Assembly (NCBI RefSeq): GCF_019443445.1
Contig: NZ_CP080378.1
Location: 3,534,001 to 3,598,000, forward strand
Length of the DNA: 64,000 nt
From: Massilia sp. PAMC28688
GTDB lineage: Bacteria; Pseudomonadota; Gammaproteobacteria; Burkholderiales; Burkholderiaceae_D
Direction of reading: 5' to 3'
The position numbers and the translations under genes are program-made. Shown here one piece after another: positions 35,967 to 46,389 of this stretch (position 1 is the stretch's first letter; every line of letters starts with the position of its first letter). The notes under the pieces are model-generated. The model was not told where the DNA came from, did no database searches, and saw only the letters and a program-made list of their open reading frames with translations.

Positions 35967-37088
35967 ATGCCCATCAAAATCAGCCAGCATTTCGACTCAG
36001 GCGCCATCGAGGTTGTCCAGGCCGACAATGCGCGCCAGATCGACCTGAACCTGCGGGCCGACTCGCACGCCGACATCCGCCAGTGGTTCCATTTCCGCCT
36101 GCAAGGCGCGCGCGGCGAAGAATGCACCATTCGCTTTCTTAACGCCGGCAAGGCTGCCTATCCCAGCGGGTTCCGTGGCTACCAGGTGGCGGCGAGCTAT
36201 GACACGGAAAACTGGTTCCGCGTGCCCACCAGTTTTGACGGCCAGATCATGACGGTGACCCACACACCGGAACTCGACAGCGTCTACTACGCCTATTTCG
36301 AGCCCTACTCATGGGAGCGCCATTTGCGCCTGCTCGGGGAAGTGGCAGAAAATCCCATCGCCCGGGTGCACGACATCGGCACTACCGTGGACGGTCGCGA
36401 CATGAACATGGTCGTCATCGGCAACCCTGCGGCGGAGAAAAAGATCTGGGTCATCGCGCGCCAGCACCCGGGTGAAACCATGGCCGAATGGTTTGTCGAA
36501 GGCCTCATGGATGCGCTGCTCGACAATGCCAATCCCATTTCGCGCAAGCTCTTGCAGCGCGCCGTGTTCTACATCGTTCCCAACATGAACCCGGACGGCG
36601 CGGTGCGCGGCAACCTGCGTACCAACGCCGCTGGTGCCAACCTGAACCGCGAATGGATGACACCGTCGCCCGAGCGCAGTCCGGAAGTGCTGTGCGTCAA
36701 GACGAAAATCCATGAGGTTGGCTGCGACATGTTCTTCGACATCCACGGTGATGAAGATCTGCCCTACAACTTCGTGGCGGGCAATGAAATGCTGCAAAAT
36801 TTCACGCCCGAACGGGACGCCATGCAAAAGGCATTCGTGGACCAGTACATGCTGGCGAGCCCCGATTTCCAGAACGTGCACGGCTACCCGATCAGCAGGT
36901 ACAAGGAAGACATGCTTACGCTTGCGTCCAAGTACATCGGCCACCACTTCGGCTGCCTGGCGCTGACGCTGGAGATGCCGTTCAAGGATAACGCCAACCT
37001 GCCCGACGAGTACACCGGGTGGAACGGCGCCCGCAGCGCCGAATTGGGCAAGGCGCTGCTGCAGCCCATCCTCAGTGCGCTCGCTTAA
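35967..37088 (+). CDS. M14 cytosolic carboxypeptidase (CCP-like)
   Basis: 373-residue zinc carboxypeptidase of the cytosolic CCP/AGBL subgroup. An N-terminal beta-sandwich domain (about 1-115) precedes the catalytic domain. Zinc ligands are H167 and E170 (HPGE) and H260 (DIHGDED); the substrate-binding NPDGAVRG and N-L-N-R-E motifs are present, and the catalytic glutamate is E336 (TLEMPFKD). No signal peptide, so it is cytosolic. The eukaryotic members remove glutamate from tubulin tails; bacterial substrates are unknown. A CYTH gene follows after 3 bases. Confidence 0.9.
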   Translation: MPIKISQHFDSGAIEVVQADNARQIDLNLRADSHADIRQWFHFRLQGARGEECTIRFLNAGKAAYPSGFRGYQVAASYDTENWFRVPTSFDGQIMTVTHTPELDSVYYAYFEPYSWERHLRLLGEVAENPIARVHDIGTTVDGRDMNMVVIGNPAAEKKIWVIARQHPGETMAEWFVEGLMDALLDNANPISRKLLQRAVFYIVPNMNPDGAVRGNLRTNAAGANLNREWMTPSPERSPEVLCVKTKIHEVGCDMFFDIHGDEDLPYNFVAGNEMLQNFTPERDAMQKAFVDQYMLASPDFQNVHGYPISRYKEDMLTLASKYIGHHFGCLALTLEMPFKDNANLPDEYTGWNGARSAELGKALLQPILSALA

Positions 37089-37091
37089 GCG

Positions 37092-37556
37092 ATGGGCATT
37101 GAAATCGAGCGCAAGTTCCTCGTTGTCAGCGATGCCTGGCGCACCCTGGGCCAGGCCGTGCTGCTGCGCCAGGGTTATCTCTCGTCCAATCCGGACCGCA
37201 CGGTGCGCGTGCGCATTGAAGGCGACACTGGCACCATGACCGTCAAGGGGCGCAGCGAGGGCGCCACGCGCGCCGAATGGGAATATGCGATTCCAGTCAC
37301 GGAGGCGGCAGAACTACTTGACCGATTGTGCGAGCAGCCCTTGATTGAAAAGTACCGGCGCCGCATTCCCGTGGGCAGCCACGTGTGGGAAGTGGACGAG
37401 TTCCTGGGCGCCAATCTGGGCCTGGTGGTTGCCGAAATCGAACTGGGGGCGGAAGACGAGGCGTTCGAGCGGCCGGACTGGATTGGCGCCGAGGTCACGC
37501 ACGACCGGCGTTACTTTAATTCCAGCCTGATCCGCGCCCCCTATTCGCGCTGGTAG
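37092..37556 (+). CDS. CYTH-domain protein (triphosphatase-like)
   Basis: 154-residue protein starting with the EIERKF signature of CYTH enzymes (E4, E6, K8). Further acidic and basic residues in alternating strands (RVRIEGDTGTMTVKG, EVDEF, VAEIEL) form the triphosphate tunnel. Small bacterial members hydrolyse inorganic triphosphate or similar. The 3-base gap after the carboxypeptidase gene indicates a shared transcript. Confidence 0.9.
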   Translation: MGIEIERKFLVVSDAWRTLGQAVLLRQGYLSSNPDRTVRVRIEGDTGTMTVKGRSEGATRAEWEYAIPVTEAAELLDRLCEQPLIEKYRRRIPVGSHVWEVDEFLGANLGLVVAEIELGAEDEAFERPDWIGAEVTHDRRYFNSSLIRAPYSRW

Positions 37557-37578
37557 CCGGTTCAGCTGCACCGACGGA

Positions 37579-37608
37579 AAAAAGGGGAAAGCTTGCTTTC
37601 CCCTTTTG
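37579..37608 (+). terminator. Terminator after the CYTH gene
   Basis: A 12-base perfect stem (AAAAGGGGAAAG with CTTTCCCCTTTT) and 4-base loop sits 20 bases after the CYTH stop. Its T-rich arm faces both strands, so it likely also ends the convergent DUF2863 transcript. Confidence 0.88.
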
Positions 37609-37611
37609 TAT

Positions 37612-38874
37612 TTAATGGAAGTGCTCGTTCCCGGGTGGCGCATCTTCCGGCATCTCTGCGTGGACCAGCTCGCCCACGGGATCGGCAAACAGCGGCCCGC
37701 CACAATCGTCGCAGTATTCCGCGATGAAGCGCTCGTGATGGCGCTTGATGTGGGTGATGCCCGCTTCGTTGAGGTGGCCCAGGATTTCATCGAGCGGCGC
37801 CTTTTGCAGCTCCATCTCCATGCCCGCCGCCAGCAAGCCTTCCACCGGCGTGCCATCCTCGTCCTCCTGTCCGTACAGCGGCCACACAATGCCGTAGATG
37901 ACGTCGGTTGTCTGGCGCATGGTGAATGCCACGCGGTACTCGTCGATCTGGCCGTCGGCTGCTTCCTCGCCAAAGCCGGCGACCACCGCGCGCAGGTCCG
38001 AGGCCTGCACGCCGAGCGTGTTGGTCAGGTAGTGCACGGCGGCGCGGATCGACACCGGGCGGATCAGCTTGTCCGCTTCGCGGCAAGCCACGTAGTAGGC
38101 TTCCGGCAGCAGCAGTTCGATGCCGCAGCCTGGCATCAGGCGCGACACGGTGTCGCTGGCCTGCGTCTGCCACTGTTCCAGCGAATTGGCGCGCTCGATG
38201 GTGAAATTCATCTGGTGCTGCGGCTCCTGCCAGCGGAACAATGGCGCGCCCAGCGGGGCCACGATGGCCACCAGCAGGTAGCGCGTATCGGCCAGGAAGG
38301 GCGCCGTTTCAGCCGCCTTGGCCAGGGGCTTGATGGGCGTGCCCTTGTAGGCTGCCTGGGCCAGCTTGTGGGTGGCGGCGTAGGTTTCGGCATGGCTGCG
38401 CGGCAGCTGGTCGATGGCGAACAGGGTGGGCGCCATCGACATGCGCACGCCGTCGGCCAGAAGGTGCGCGCTGAAGTGGGCTGACAGCGTGGCCAGCGTG
38501 TCCGGCGGGATGGTGCCGGAGGCAATCGCAAAGCGGGTCCAGGCCAGAATGGGGGCGGCCACGAGCAGCGCCTGGTAGGTGGTATCGACGCCGTCGACCG
38601 AGTCGACCATGATGGACGATTCGCTGACCGCTTCCACGCCTTCCATCAGCGTGTCATAAGCGTTGAGGTCTTCCTTGAACAGGGTATTGAGGGTGGTGTC
38701 GATGGTGTCCTGGTGCCCGGTCTTGAGCAGCTTCTGGAGCTGGGCATCAAGCTGGCGCTCCAAGGCTCGTTCCTCGACGCGGCTGGCCGCCTGTACGATG
38801 GCCTGGCTGATGCTGACCAGGCGCTGGCTCTCGGCCGACAGTTTGGGGGATGAATCTTTCGATGGACGGCGCAT
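37612..38874 (-). CDS. DUF2863 family protein
   Basis: 420-residue cytosolic protein of DUF2863, a family largely limited to betaproteobacteria. Notable parts are a charged helical N terminus (about 30-70), a central alpha/beta region, and a C-terminal zinc-knuckle-like YCDDCGGP followed by an acidic tail. No function is known. Its presence supports the Burkholderiales assignment of the window. It is transcribed alone, convergent to the CYTH gene. Confidence 0.82.
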   Translation of the reverse strand: MRRPSKDSSPKLSAESQRLVSISQAIVQAASRVEERALERQLDAQLQKLLKTGHQDTIDTTLNTLFKEDLNAYDTLMEGVEAVSESSIMVDSVDGVDTTYQALLVAAPILAWTRFAIASGTIPPDTLATLSAHFSAHLLADGVRMSMAPTLFAIDQLPRSHAETYAATHKLAQAAYKGTPIKPLAKAAETAPFLADTRYLLVAIVAPLGAPLFRWQEPQHQMNFTIERANSLEQWQTQASDTVSRLMPGCGIELLLPEAYYVACREADKLIRPVSIRAAVHYLTNTLGVQASDLRAVVAGFGEEAADGQIDEYRVAFTMRQTTDVIYGIVWPLYGQEDEDGTPVEGLLAAGMEMELQKAPLDEILGHLNEAGITHIKRHHERFIAEYCDDCGGPLFADPVGELVHAEMPEDAPPGNEHFH

Positions 38875-39050
38875 GAGGTATAAGGATCTTTAAGTTAAGC
38901 ATGAGCAGAACTCATGCGGGATCAGTAAATTAGGAACAATGATAAACCCTTATCAGCCCTATTGTAGTGCATTCCGATTCCGGACATGAAACCGCGCGGC
39001 GCTGTGCCATTTTGTACGAGTGTGCCTGCATAGGGAGCCCTCAAGCAATG

Positions 39051-39075
39051 AAAAACGCCAGACAAGCTGGCGTTT
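39051..39075 (-). terminator. Terminator downstream of the PAAR gene
   Basis: A 9-base perfect stem (AAACGCCAG with CTGGCGTTT), 5-base loop, and a T run on the minus strand lie 38 bases after the stop of the interrupted PAAR gene. It marks the end of the Tae4-immunity-PAAR operon. Confidence 0.75.
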
Positions 39076-39112
39076 CAAATGGGCATTTGCGCTGGCGCAA
39101 TCAGGTCGAGAT

Positions 39113-39597
39113 TCAGGCCGCGGATTCTTCGGGCACGGTGATGATGGTCTTGCCTGCAAATGCGTTCATCACTTTGGCCTTGCCCTCGGCATCAACCCTG
39201 GCCCGCAAGGTGAGCTGTTTGACGCCTTCGACGATGTCGGCGCCATCATCGTCTTCGATGGTGATGTCGACCATCTCGCCAGGGGCATAGTTTTCCGTCG
39301 TGACGTGCACATTCAGATCGACATAAAAGCGGGACGCGCCGCTGACAGGCGTTTCGTCTTCGCCATATGACCAGGAGATCGCCGTGCCCTTTTTTTCCTT
39401 GTTGCCGGTCTTCTCGTTCGGCGCTGCGGTTTGGCCGGCAGCGCTGGCGGCACTAGCTGCTGCGGCAGTGGCCGGCGCCGCGGAAAATGGCTCAACGAGC
39501 GCTTGCGAGGCCGCGGCAGCAGTCGAAGAACCGCCGCCTGTTTCCACGATATCGGTGAACTGGGTTGCAATCAGCGTGGCGCCGCAGGCAGTCTTCA
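39113..39597 (-). pseudogene. 3' fragment of IS66-split PAAR-domain gene
   Basis: This frame continues exactly from the PAAR 5' fragment at 41912-42151 if the IS66 element and one target duplication are removed: ...VAGMKT joins ACGATLIATQFTD, restoring the last strands of the PAAR domain. The rest is an Ala/Ser-rich linker and a C-terminal beta domain of about 95 residues (SWSYGEDE to VPEESAA). Reconstructed length is about 229 residues. As it stands the fragment has no start; an internal GTG at 39547 could allow reinitiation, but function is probably lost. Confidence 0.85.
39590..39597. repeat. IS66 target-site duplication, left copy
   Basis: AGTCTTCA directly precedes the left inverted repeat and is repeated at 41939-41946. 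Eight bases is the expected IS66 duplication length. Confidence 0.93.
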
Positions 39598-39619
39598 GTA
39601 AGCGGCCAGCCCAGCCACC
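39598..39619. repeat. IS66 left inverted repeat
   Basis: Begins GTAAGCGGCCAGCC; matches the complement of 41917-41938 at 19 of 22 positions. Confidence 0.92.
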
Positions 39620-39631
39620 TTCTACCAGCGT

Positions 39632-41173
39632 TTAAGTCTGTGTAGAGTTTGCGAACGGTAGCAGCGAGTCGATTTTGCTGTTGGGGCAGGTGGGAAGCTT
39701 TGCGAGGGTGTCGGCGAGCCAGCGAGCCGGGTCCAGGCCGTTAAGCTTGGCGGTAGCGAACAGGCTCTGGATGGCAGCGGCGCGGCGGCCCGCGCGCTCG
39801 GAGCCGGCAAACAGCCAGTTCTTCTTGCCGATGGCGATGGGGCGTATCGCATTCTCGACCGGATTATTGTCAATCGGAAGGCTGCCCGAGCTGGCATAGC
39901 ACTGCAGCGCCGCCCAGCGCTTGAGAGCATGCTCGATGGCCTTGGCCGTGCCACTGCCAGCAGCGACGCTGCGCTGGGTCGCCACCAGCCAGCCATGCAA
40001 GTCGGCCAGCACTGGCATGGCGAGCTGCTCACGCAACGCTGCGCGCTGTTGCGCCGTCATCCCCGCCGCTTGCTGCTCGATGGCGTACAGCTGCCCAATG
40101 CGCCGTAGTGCTTCCTCGGCCACCGGGCTGCCGCTAGCAGCGTGGACGTCGAAGAACTTGCGCCTGATGTGGGCCAGGCAAGCGAGCTCGGTGGGGCCTG
40201 CCGTAAACAGCGCCTTGTAGCCGACATAGTCGTCCACCATTAGATGGCCGCGCCATTGCTGCAGGAAGGCGCGAGCGTGCGCCCCAGCGCGACTGGTCTG
40301 GTAATCGAACACGACGATGCCCGACCCGTCATCGAGTACGTTGGAGCGGTAGGCCCACAGATAGGCGTGTTTGGTCTTGCCGCTGCCAGGATCGAGCTGG
40401 CGCACCGGGGTTTCGTCGGCATGCAGGCAACTTCGTTGCCTGAGCAGTTCGGCCAAGCGGTCAGCCAGCGGCTGCAAGGCCACACCGATGCGCCCGATCC
40501 ATTCGCCGAGCGTAGAGCGGGCCAGTGGCACGCCGTCACGCGCGGCAATCTGTTCGATGCGGTAGAGGGGCAAGTGGTCAAGGTACTTGCACACCGCGAT
40601 CCAGGCCAGCAGCCCGACAGCGGCCATGCCGCCGTCGATGACGGCTGGCGGGATAGGCGCCGCCGTCACCGTCTCGCAAGGACGGCACGCATACTGCGGG
40701 CGGATGTGGCGATGCACGAAGAAGCGCGCCGGTTCCACGTCCAGCTGTTCGCTTACGTCTTCGCCGATCTTGACCAGGTCGGCGCCGCATTGACCGCACA
40801 GGCACGACTCGGGCTCATGACGGTGCTCGATGCGTTCCAGATGCGCTGGCAGCGGTTGGCGCCCGGCGCGCTTGCGCTGCCGATTTACGGGGGCCTGCGC
40901 TTGAAGTTCCTCGTCGATGGCTGCCAGGTCCGTATCGACCGTTTCTTCAAACAGCAGCCGCTGCGCGCCGACGAGTGCTTCGCTGGCCTTGCCGAAGCGA
41001 ACCCGCTTGTAGTACGCCAGCTCGTGCGTCAGCGCGGTGATCTTGAAGTCCTTCTCAGCGAGCACAGCGTCGCGCTGTGCCAGCTTGGCCTGCTGCTGCT
41101 CGAACAATGCCTGCACCTTCGCCAAGGCGGCAGGAGCGATATCCAGATCGGCGAGTTCGTTGAGCAGGTCCAT
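39632..41173 (-). CDS. tnpC: IS66 family transposase TnpC
   Basis: 513-residue DDE transposase of IS66. The N-terminal coiled coil (ALFEQQQAKLAQRDAVLAEKD) and LZ-like region, a CxxC zinc finger segment (CLCGQCGADL), and the catalytic core with HADETPVR, VDDYVGYKAL and the last acidic region near IDNNPVENAIRP are present. It has full family length and no frameshift. It lies at the 3' end of the element with its stop 34 bases from the left terminus. Confidence 0.95.
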   Translation of the reverse strand: MDLLNELADLDIAPAALAKVQALFEQQQAKLAQRDAVLAEKDFKITALTHELAYYKRVRFGKASEALVGAQRLLFEETVDTDLAAIDEELQAQAPVNRQRKRAGRQPLPAHLERIEHRHEPESCLCGQCGADLVKIGEDVSEQLDVEPARFFVHRHIRPQYACRPCETVTAAPIPPAVIDGGMAAVGLLAWIAVCKYLDHLPLYRIEQIAARDGVPLARSTLGEWIGRIGVALQPLADRLAELLRQRSCLHADETPVRQLDPGSGKTKHAYLWAYRSNVLDDGSGIVVFDYQTSRAGAHARAFLQQWRGHLMVDDYVGYKALFTAGPTELACLAHIRRKFFDVHAASGSPVAEEALRRIGQLYAIEQQAAGMTAQQRAALREQLAMPVLADLHGWLVATQRSVAAGSGTAKAIEHALKRWAALQCYASSGSLPIDNNPVENAIRPIAIGKKNWLFAGSERAGRRAAAIQSLFATAKLNGLDPARWLADTLAKLPTCPNSKIDSLLPFANSTQT

Positions 41174-41228
41174 GGCTCAGTAGTTTACAGAGCACGGACG
41201 ATGTTTACAAGCGAAACAGTTTACGTCC

Positions 41229-41573
41229 TCACAGTCGCCACTGCGCTGGTGCCGGTGCCGACAGGCGTTGCCAGTCCACGCCAGCGACCAGCCATTGCCA
41301 TTGTTCGGCGCTGATCTGCCAGCAGGCGTCGTCAACTTGGGGCCAGACAAACTGGCCCCGGTGCAGGCGGCGCAGGCACATCCACACGCCCGTGCCATCC
41401 CAGCAGACCATCTTCAGGCGCGTACGGCGACGGTTGGCAAACACGTATGCCGTGCCATCGCATGGCGGCCGCCCCAGCGCCTGCTGCACATGCAAGGACA
41501 GCCCGTCGATGCCGATGCGCATGTCCACCGCTGCCGTCGCCAGCCAGATTGCATTGGCCGACAGCTGCATCAA
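41229..41573 (-). CDS. tnpB: IS66 accessory protein TnpB
   Basis: 114-residue IS66 Orf2 protein with the conserved VDMRIGIDGLSLHVQ and the AYVFANRRRTRLKMVCWDGTG motif. It is required for IS66 transposition but its biochemical role is unclear. It overlaps tnpA by ATGA and precedes tnpC by 55 bases. Confidence 0.95.
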   Translation of the reverse strand: MMQLSANAIWLATAAVDMRIGIDGLSLHVQQALGRPPCDGTAYVFANRRRTRLKMVCWDGTGVWMCLRRLHRGQFVWPQVDDACWQISAEQWQWLVAGVDWQRLSAPAPAQWRL

Positions 41574-41860
41574 AGCGCCCGCATCACTTCGGCCAGCCAG
41601 CTGGCCGGTATCGCGCCGGGCAGCGTCAAGGTCCAGCCGCGCTCACTACGTAGCGTGATCGTCGGCATCGCCGCCGGCACGCCCACCACCCGCACCGGTA
41701 GCAGCGCCGACGTTTGCACACCCGTCAATCGCCGCACCCAGTAGCCGACCTGGCGCGCTGGGAAACCATGTTGGATTGCGTAGGCGCGCTGGGACAAGCC
41801 GCTTGCCTGCCATTGAGCTACCCGCTCCTGCCATACCTGCTCGCGTTCCACGTTGTTCAC
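41570..41860 (-). CDS. tnpA: IS66 accessory protein TnpA
   Basis: 96-residue IS66 Orf1 protein with an N-terminal helix-turn-helix (WQASGLSQRAYAIQHGFPARQVGYWVRR). Start is GTG at 41860, with AGGAGG 5 bases upstream. It is the first gene of the transposition operon; TnpA probably binds element DNA. Confidence 0.93.
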   Translation of the reverse strand: MNNVEREQVWQERVAQWQASGLSQRAYAIQHGFPARQVGYWVRRLTGVQTSALLPVRVVGVPAAMPTITLRSERGWTLTLPGAIPASWLAEVMRAL

Positions 41861-41916
41861 ACTGTCCTCCTAAAGTACGAGGGATGCAGTGTGGCCAGTG
41901 TGATTAGGAATTCATA

Positions 41917-41938
41917 GGTGGGCCGGCTGGCCGCTTAC
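41917..41938. repeat. IS66 right inverted repeat
   Basis: The complement begins GTAAGCGGCCAGCC, identical to the left end for 14 bases. Confidence 0.92.
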
Positions 41939-41946
41939 AGTCTTCA
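41939..41946. repeat. IS66 target-site duplication, right copy
   Basis: AGTCTTCA immediately outside the right inverted repeat, identical to 39590-39597. Confidence 0.93.
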
Positions 41947-42192
41947 TGCCGGCTACGGCGACACCCTTGCCGTAAAAGGTCGTCGTCAAGACGCCTTCCA
42001 CGATAGGATACGTGCCCTTGCACTGCGGGCAAGACACCTTGTGACCCATGTAAGCGATGGGTTGGCCATGACAGATATCGGTCAGCGATCCTTCCAGCAC
42101 CGTGCCGCCGTGATTGGTCGGGTCGCCTTTGCGAATGATTTCACCAGCCATGTGTTGTTCCTGCAAAGTAATCGGCAAGCCGAGAGTGAGGA

Positions 42193-42843
42193 TTATTGTT
42201 CCAATGGGACCCGGCAGTTAATGCCTGCCCGAATGGGGCTACCCTTACTGCTGCATAGCGGCAAAGCAGGCAATTCGACCTCTTCAAGAACTTCGTTTTT
42301 ATCGTTGATGATGTAGCCTTGGCCACCCACGAAATCAGAATCATGGCAGTCTCCGCTGTCACACTGGGAAGTACATCCAATGCACACCAACGCATGCCCG
42401 TCCTTGAATGATTTGCACTGGTCGTAGATTGGCGGGACGAGGACGCGGAACGGTGCGCGTTCGTAGTAGCCGCACTTGGAAATCGTCTCATTGTTGGCAT
42501 CCTTCGCTAAATACCCGAACCGGCCAGTTTCGCCATCAGTTGGCTCGAAGTCGAATTCTAAAACTTGCCCATATCTGTGGCGTAATACCGTTCCATTCCT
42601 CAAAATCGTAACCAGTTCCGGCGGATTAGAGATGACAACGGACGTGGAACGCTCGCGACCTATCACTAAGTTTTTCCTGAATTCCTTCTTTACCGTCCTA
42701 ACCGCGCGCGTCGTGTCGAAGCATTTTCCAGACCACACGCGGTTTACGTTCGTGAGCGGGCATTTGTGCGCTCCTGATGCCGTCGCGACTTGCAGCAGCA
42801 TGACAAAAATAAAAACGACCCTCATATGCATGGGAGTGCTCAT
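42193..42843 (-). CDS. Exported Cys-rich protein, putative Tae4 immunity protein
   Basis: 216-residue protein with a signal peptide (hydrophobic core VVFIFVMLLQVA, cleavage after about ASGA). The mature part has about ten cysteines and a WG-repeat-like stretch (VPPIYDQCKSFKDGHALVC then GYIINDKNEVL). Its ATG overlaps the effector stop as ATGA (42840-42843), the arrangement expected for effector and immunity genes. Known Tai4 proteins are shorter and also periplasmic; similarity to them is not visible by eye, so the immunity role is inferred from position and export. Confidence 0.65.
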   Translation of the reverse strand: MSTPMHMRVVFIFVMLLQVATASGAHKCPLTNVNRVWSGKCFDTTRAVRTVKKEFRKNLVIGRERSTSVVISNPPELVTILRNGTVLRHRYGQVLEFDFEPTDGETGRFGYLAKDANNETISKCGYYERAPFRVLVPPIYDQCKSFKDGHALVCIGCTSQCDSGDCHDSDFVGGQGYIINDKNEVLEEVELPALPLCSSKGSPIRAGINCRVPLEQ

Positions 42844-43514
42844 TTCAGTTCCCAAAATTGGATATGTTGAACCTGGACCAAAAACTTCTTCTTAGTTTCC
42901 TTGTTTATGCCTACAGTGGTTAGCCAAGGATAGAAGCTACGCGACTGGGGGTCGTCATGATCATTTGCGAAGGCAAGCTTTCGAGCCGTGCCATCCCAAA
43001 GAGTGAAATGCCCGGTCGCATTGCTCCAACCTTCCACCTTGAAAACAATAATTCCGTTTTTTGATAGGAGATGCGTCTTGAAAAACTCCGTCGCCTTGGC
43101 TTTACGAGCCTCGAACTGGACCGTTAGAGCGTCTTCATCCTCGGCCAGTGCGGTGTCGAGTAATTCGAATGACAACTCCGCGTCAAACCCCTTGAAGCGC
43201 GCAACTAACTCGGCACGCAAGTCTGCCACGCGCAGCCAATACCATCGCTTGTCAGCCCCCAATTTGCTCGCCGCGGGATCCGACGTTCTGGATAACCCAA
43301 ATCCACTTCGAAGGAGGGCATAGGACATTCGAACCGCGCACGTATTCTCCATCCAGGAATGCTTATGGGCGCCCTTAAATTGGTTGCCGATCTTTGTATA
43401 CAATTCCTCGGTTTCGATTTCCTTTCCTGGATAATGAGTATGCATGTCTGCCCAAGAAGGTCGCCGTGGAGCGATCGATCCGGTGGCGTTGCCTGCGGTC
43501 GCTGTAATAGCCAA
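42840..43514 (-). CDS. Tae4-like T6SS amidase effector
   Basis: 224-residue protein matching the Tae4 peptidoglycan amidase family. Catalytic C59 lies in ENTCAVRMSYALLRSG and H169 in GWSNATGHFTLWDG, both family signatures; D174 follows. Tae4 cleaves the D-Glu-mDAP bond of peptide stems in the periplasm of target cells. The start is TTG at 43514 with GAAAGG upstream, kept because the family motif RPSWADMHTHYP lies before the first ATG. An extra charged helical segment (about 115-150) makes it longer than the Salmonella enzyme. Lower GC than the neighbours suggests horizontal transfer. Confidence 0.88.
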   Translation of the reverse strand: MAITATAGNATGSIAPRRPSWADMHTHYPGKEIETEELYTKIGNQFKGAHKHSWMENTCAVRMSYALLRSGFGLSRTSDPAASKLGADKRWYWLRVADLRAELVARFKGFDAELSFELLDTALAEDEDALTVQFEARKAKATEFFKTHLLSKNGIIVFKVEGWSNATGHFTLWDGTARKLAFANDHDDPQSRSFYPWLTTVGINKETKKKFLVQVQHIQFWELK

Positions 43515-43590
43515 GTTAACCTTTCGCCTGAAATCCGATATTCAAAGATTAATCTTGTCGCGATTGTAAATGTTTTGCTCTCGACATAAA

Positions 43591-43617
43591 AAAAGCGCCG
43601 GGACGACCGGCGCTTTT
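43591..43617 (-). terminator. Terminator of acnA
   Basis: An 11-base perfect stem (AAAAGCGCCGG with CCGGCGCTTTT) with 5-base loop and a T tract on the minus strand lies 20 bases after the acnA stop. Confidence 0.9.
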
Positions 43618-43636
43618 AACTTTGCACAAGATTGCG

Positions 43637-46345
<2,709 letters not shown>

Positions 46346-46389
46346 GACCTCTCCTTCAGTGGGGTATTTTGTTATTGACTGCTTGATGA

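Larger units (their letters stand above)
39598..41938 (-). mobile_element. Complete IS66-family insertion sequence
   Basis: A 2341-base element bounded by inverted repeats that match in the first 14 bases (GTAAGCGGCCAGCC) and 19 of 22, flanked by the perfect 8-base duplication AGTCTTCA. It carries tnpA, tnpB and tnpC on the minus strand with intact frames, so it looks active. It is inserted in the same orientation as the PAAR gene it splits. Perfect duplication and intact genes suggest a recent event. Confidence 0.95.
41912..42151 (-). pseudogene. 5' fragment of PAAR-domain (T6SS spike tip) gene
   Basis: Residues 1-71 of the original gene survive (MAGEIIRKGDPTNHGG to VAGMKT), then eight residues (VSGQPAHL) are read from the IS66 end before a TGA at 41912. 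PAAR proteins cap the VgrG spike of type VI secretion systems and carry effectors. The ATG at 42151 has AGGAA upstream and is preferred over an earlier in-frame start. Two cysteines (CPQC) and glycine-rich strands match PAAR. The domain loses its last strands, so spike sharpening is probably abolished. Confidence 0.9.

Noticed and set aside
41861..41916. Possible IS66 right end close to the tnpA start
   Set aside because: No inverted match to the left end here; the true end with a 14-base match and target duplication is at 41938.
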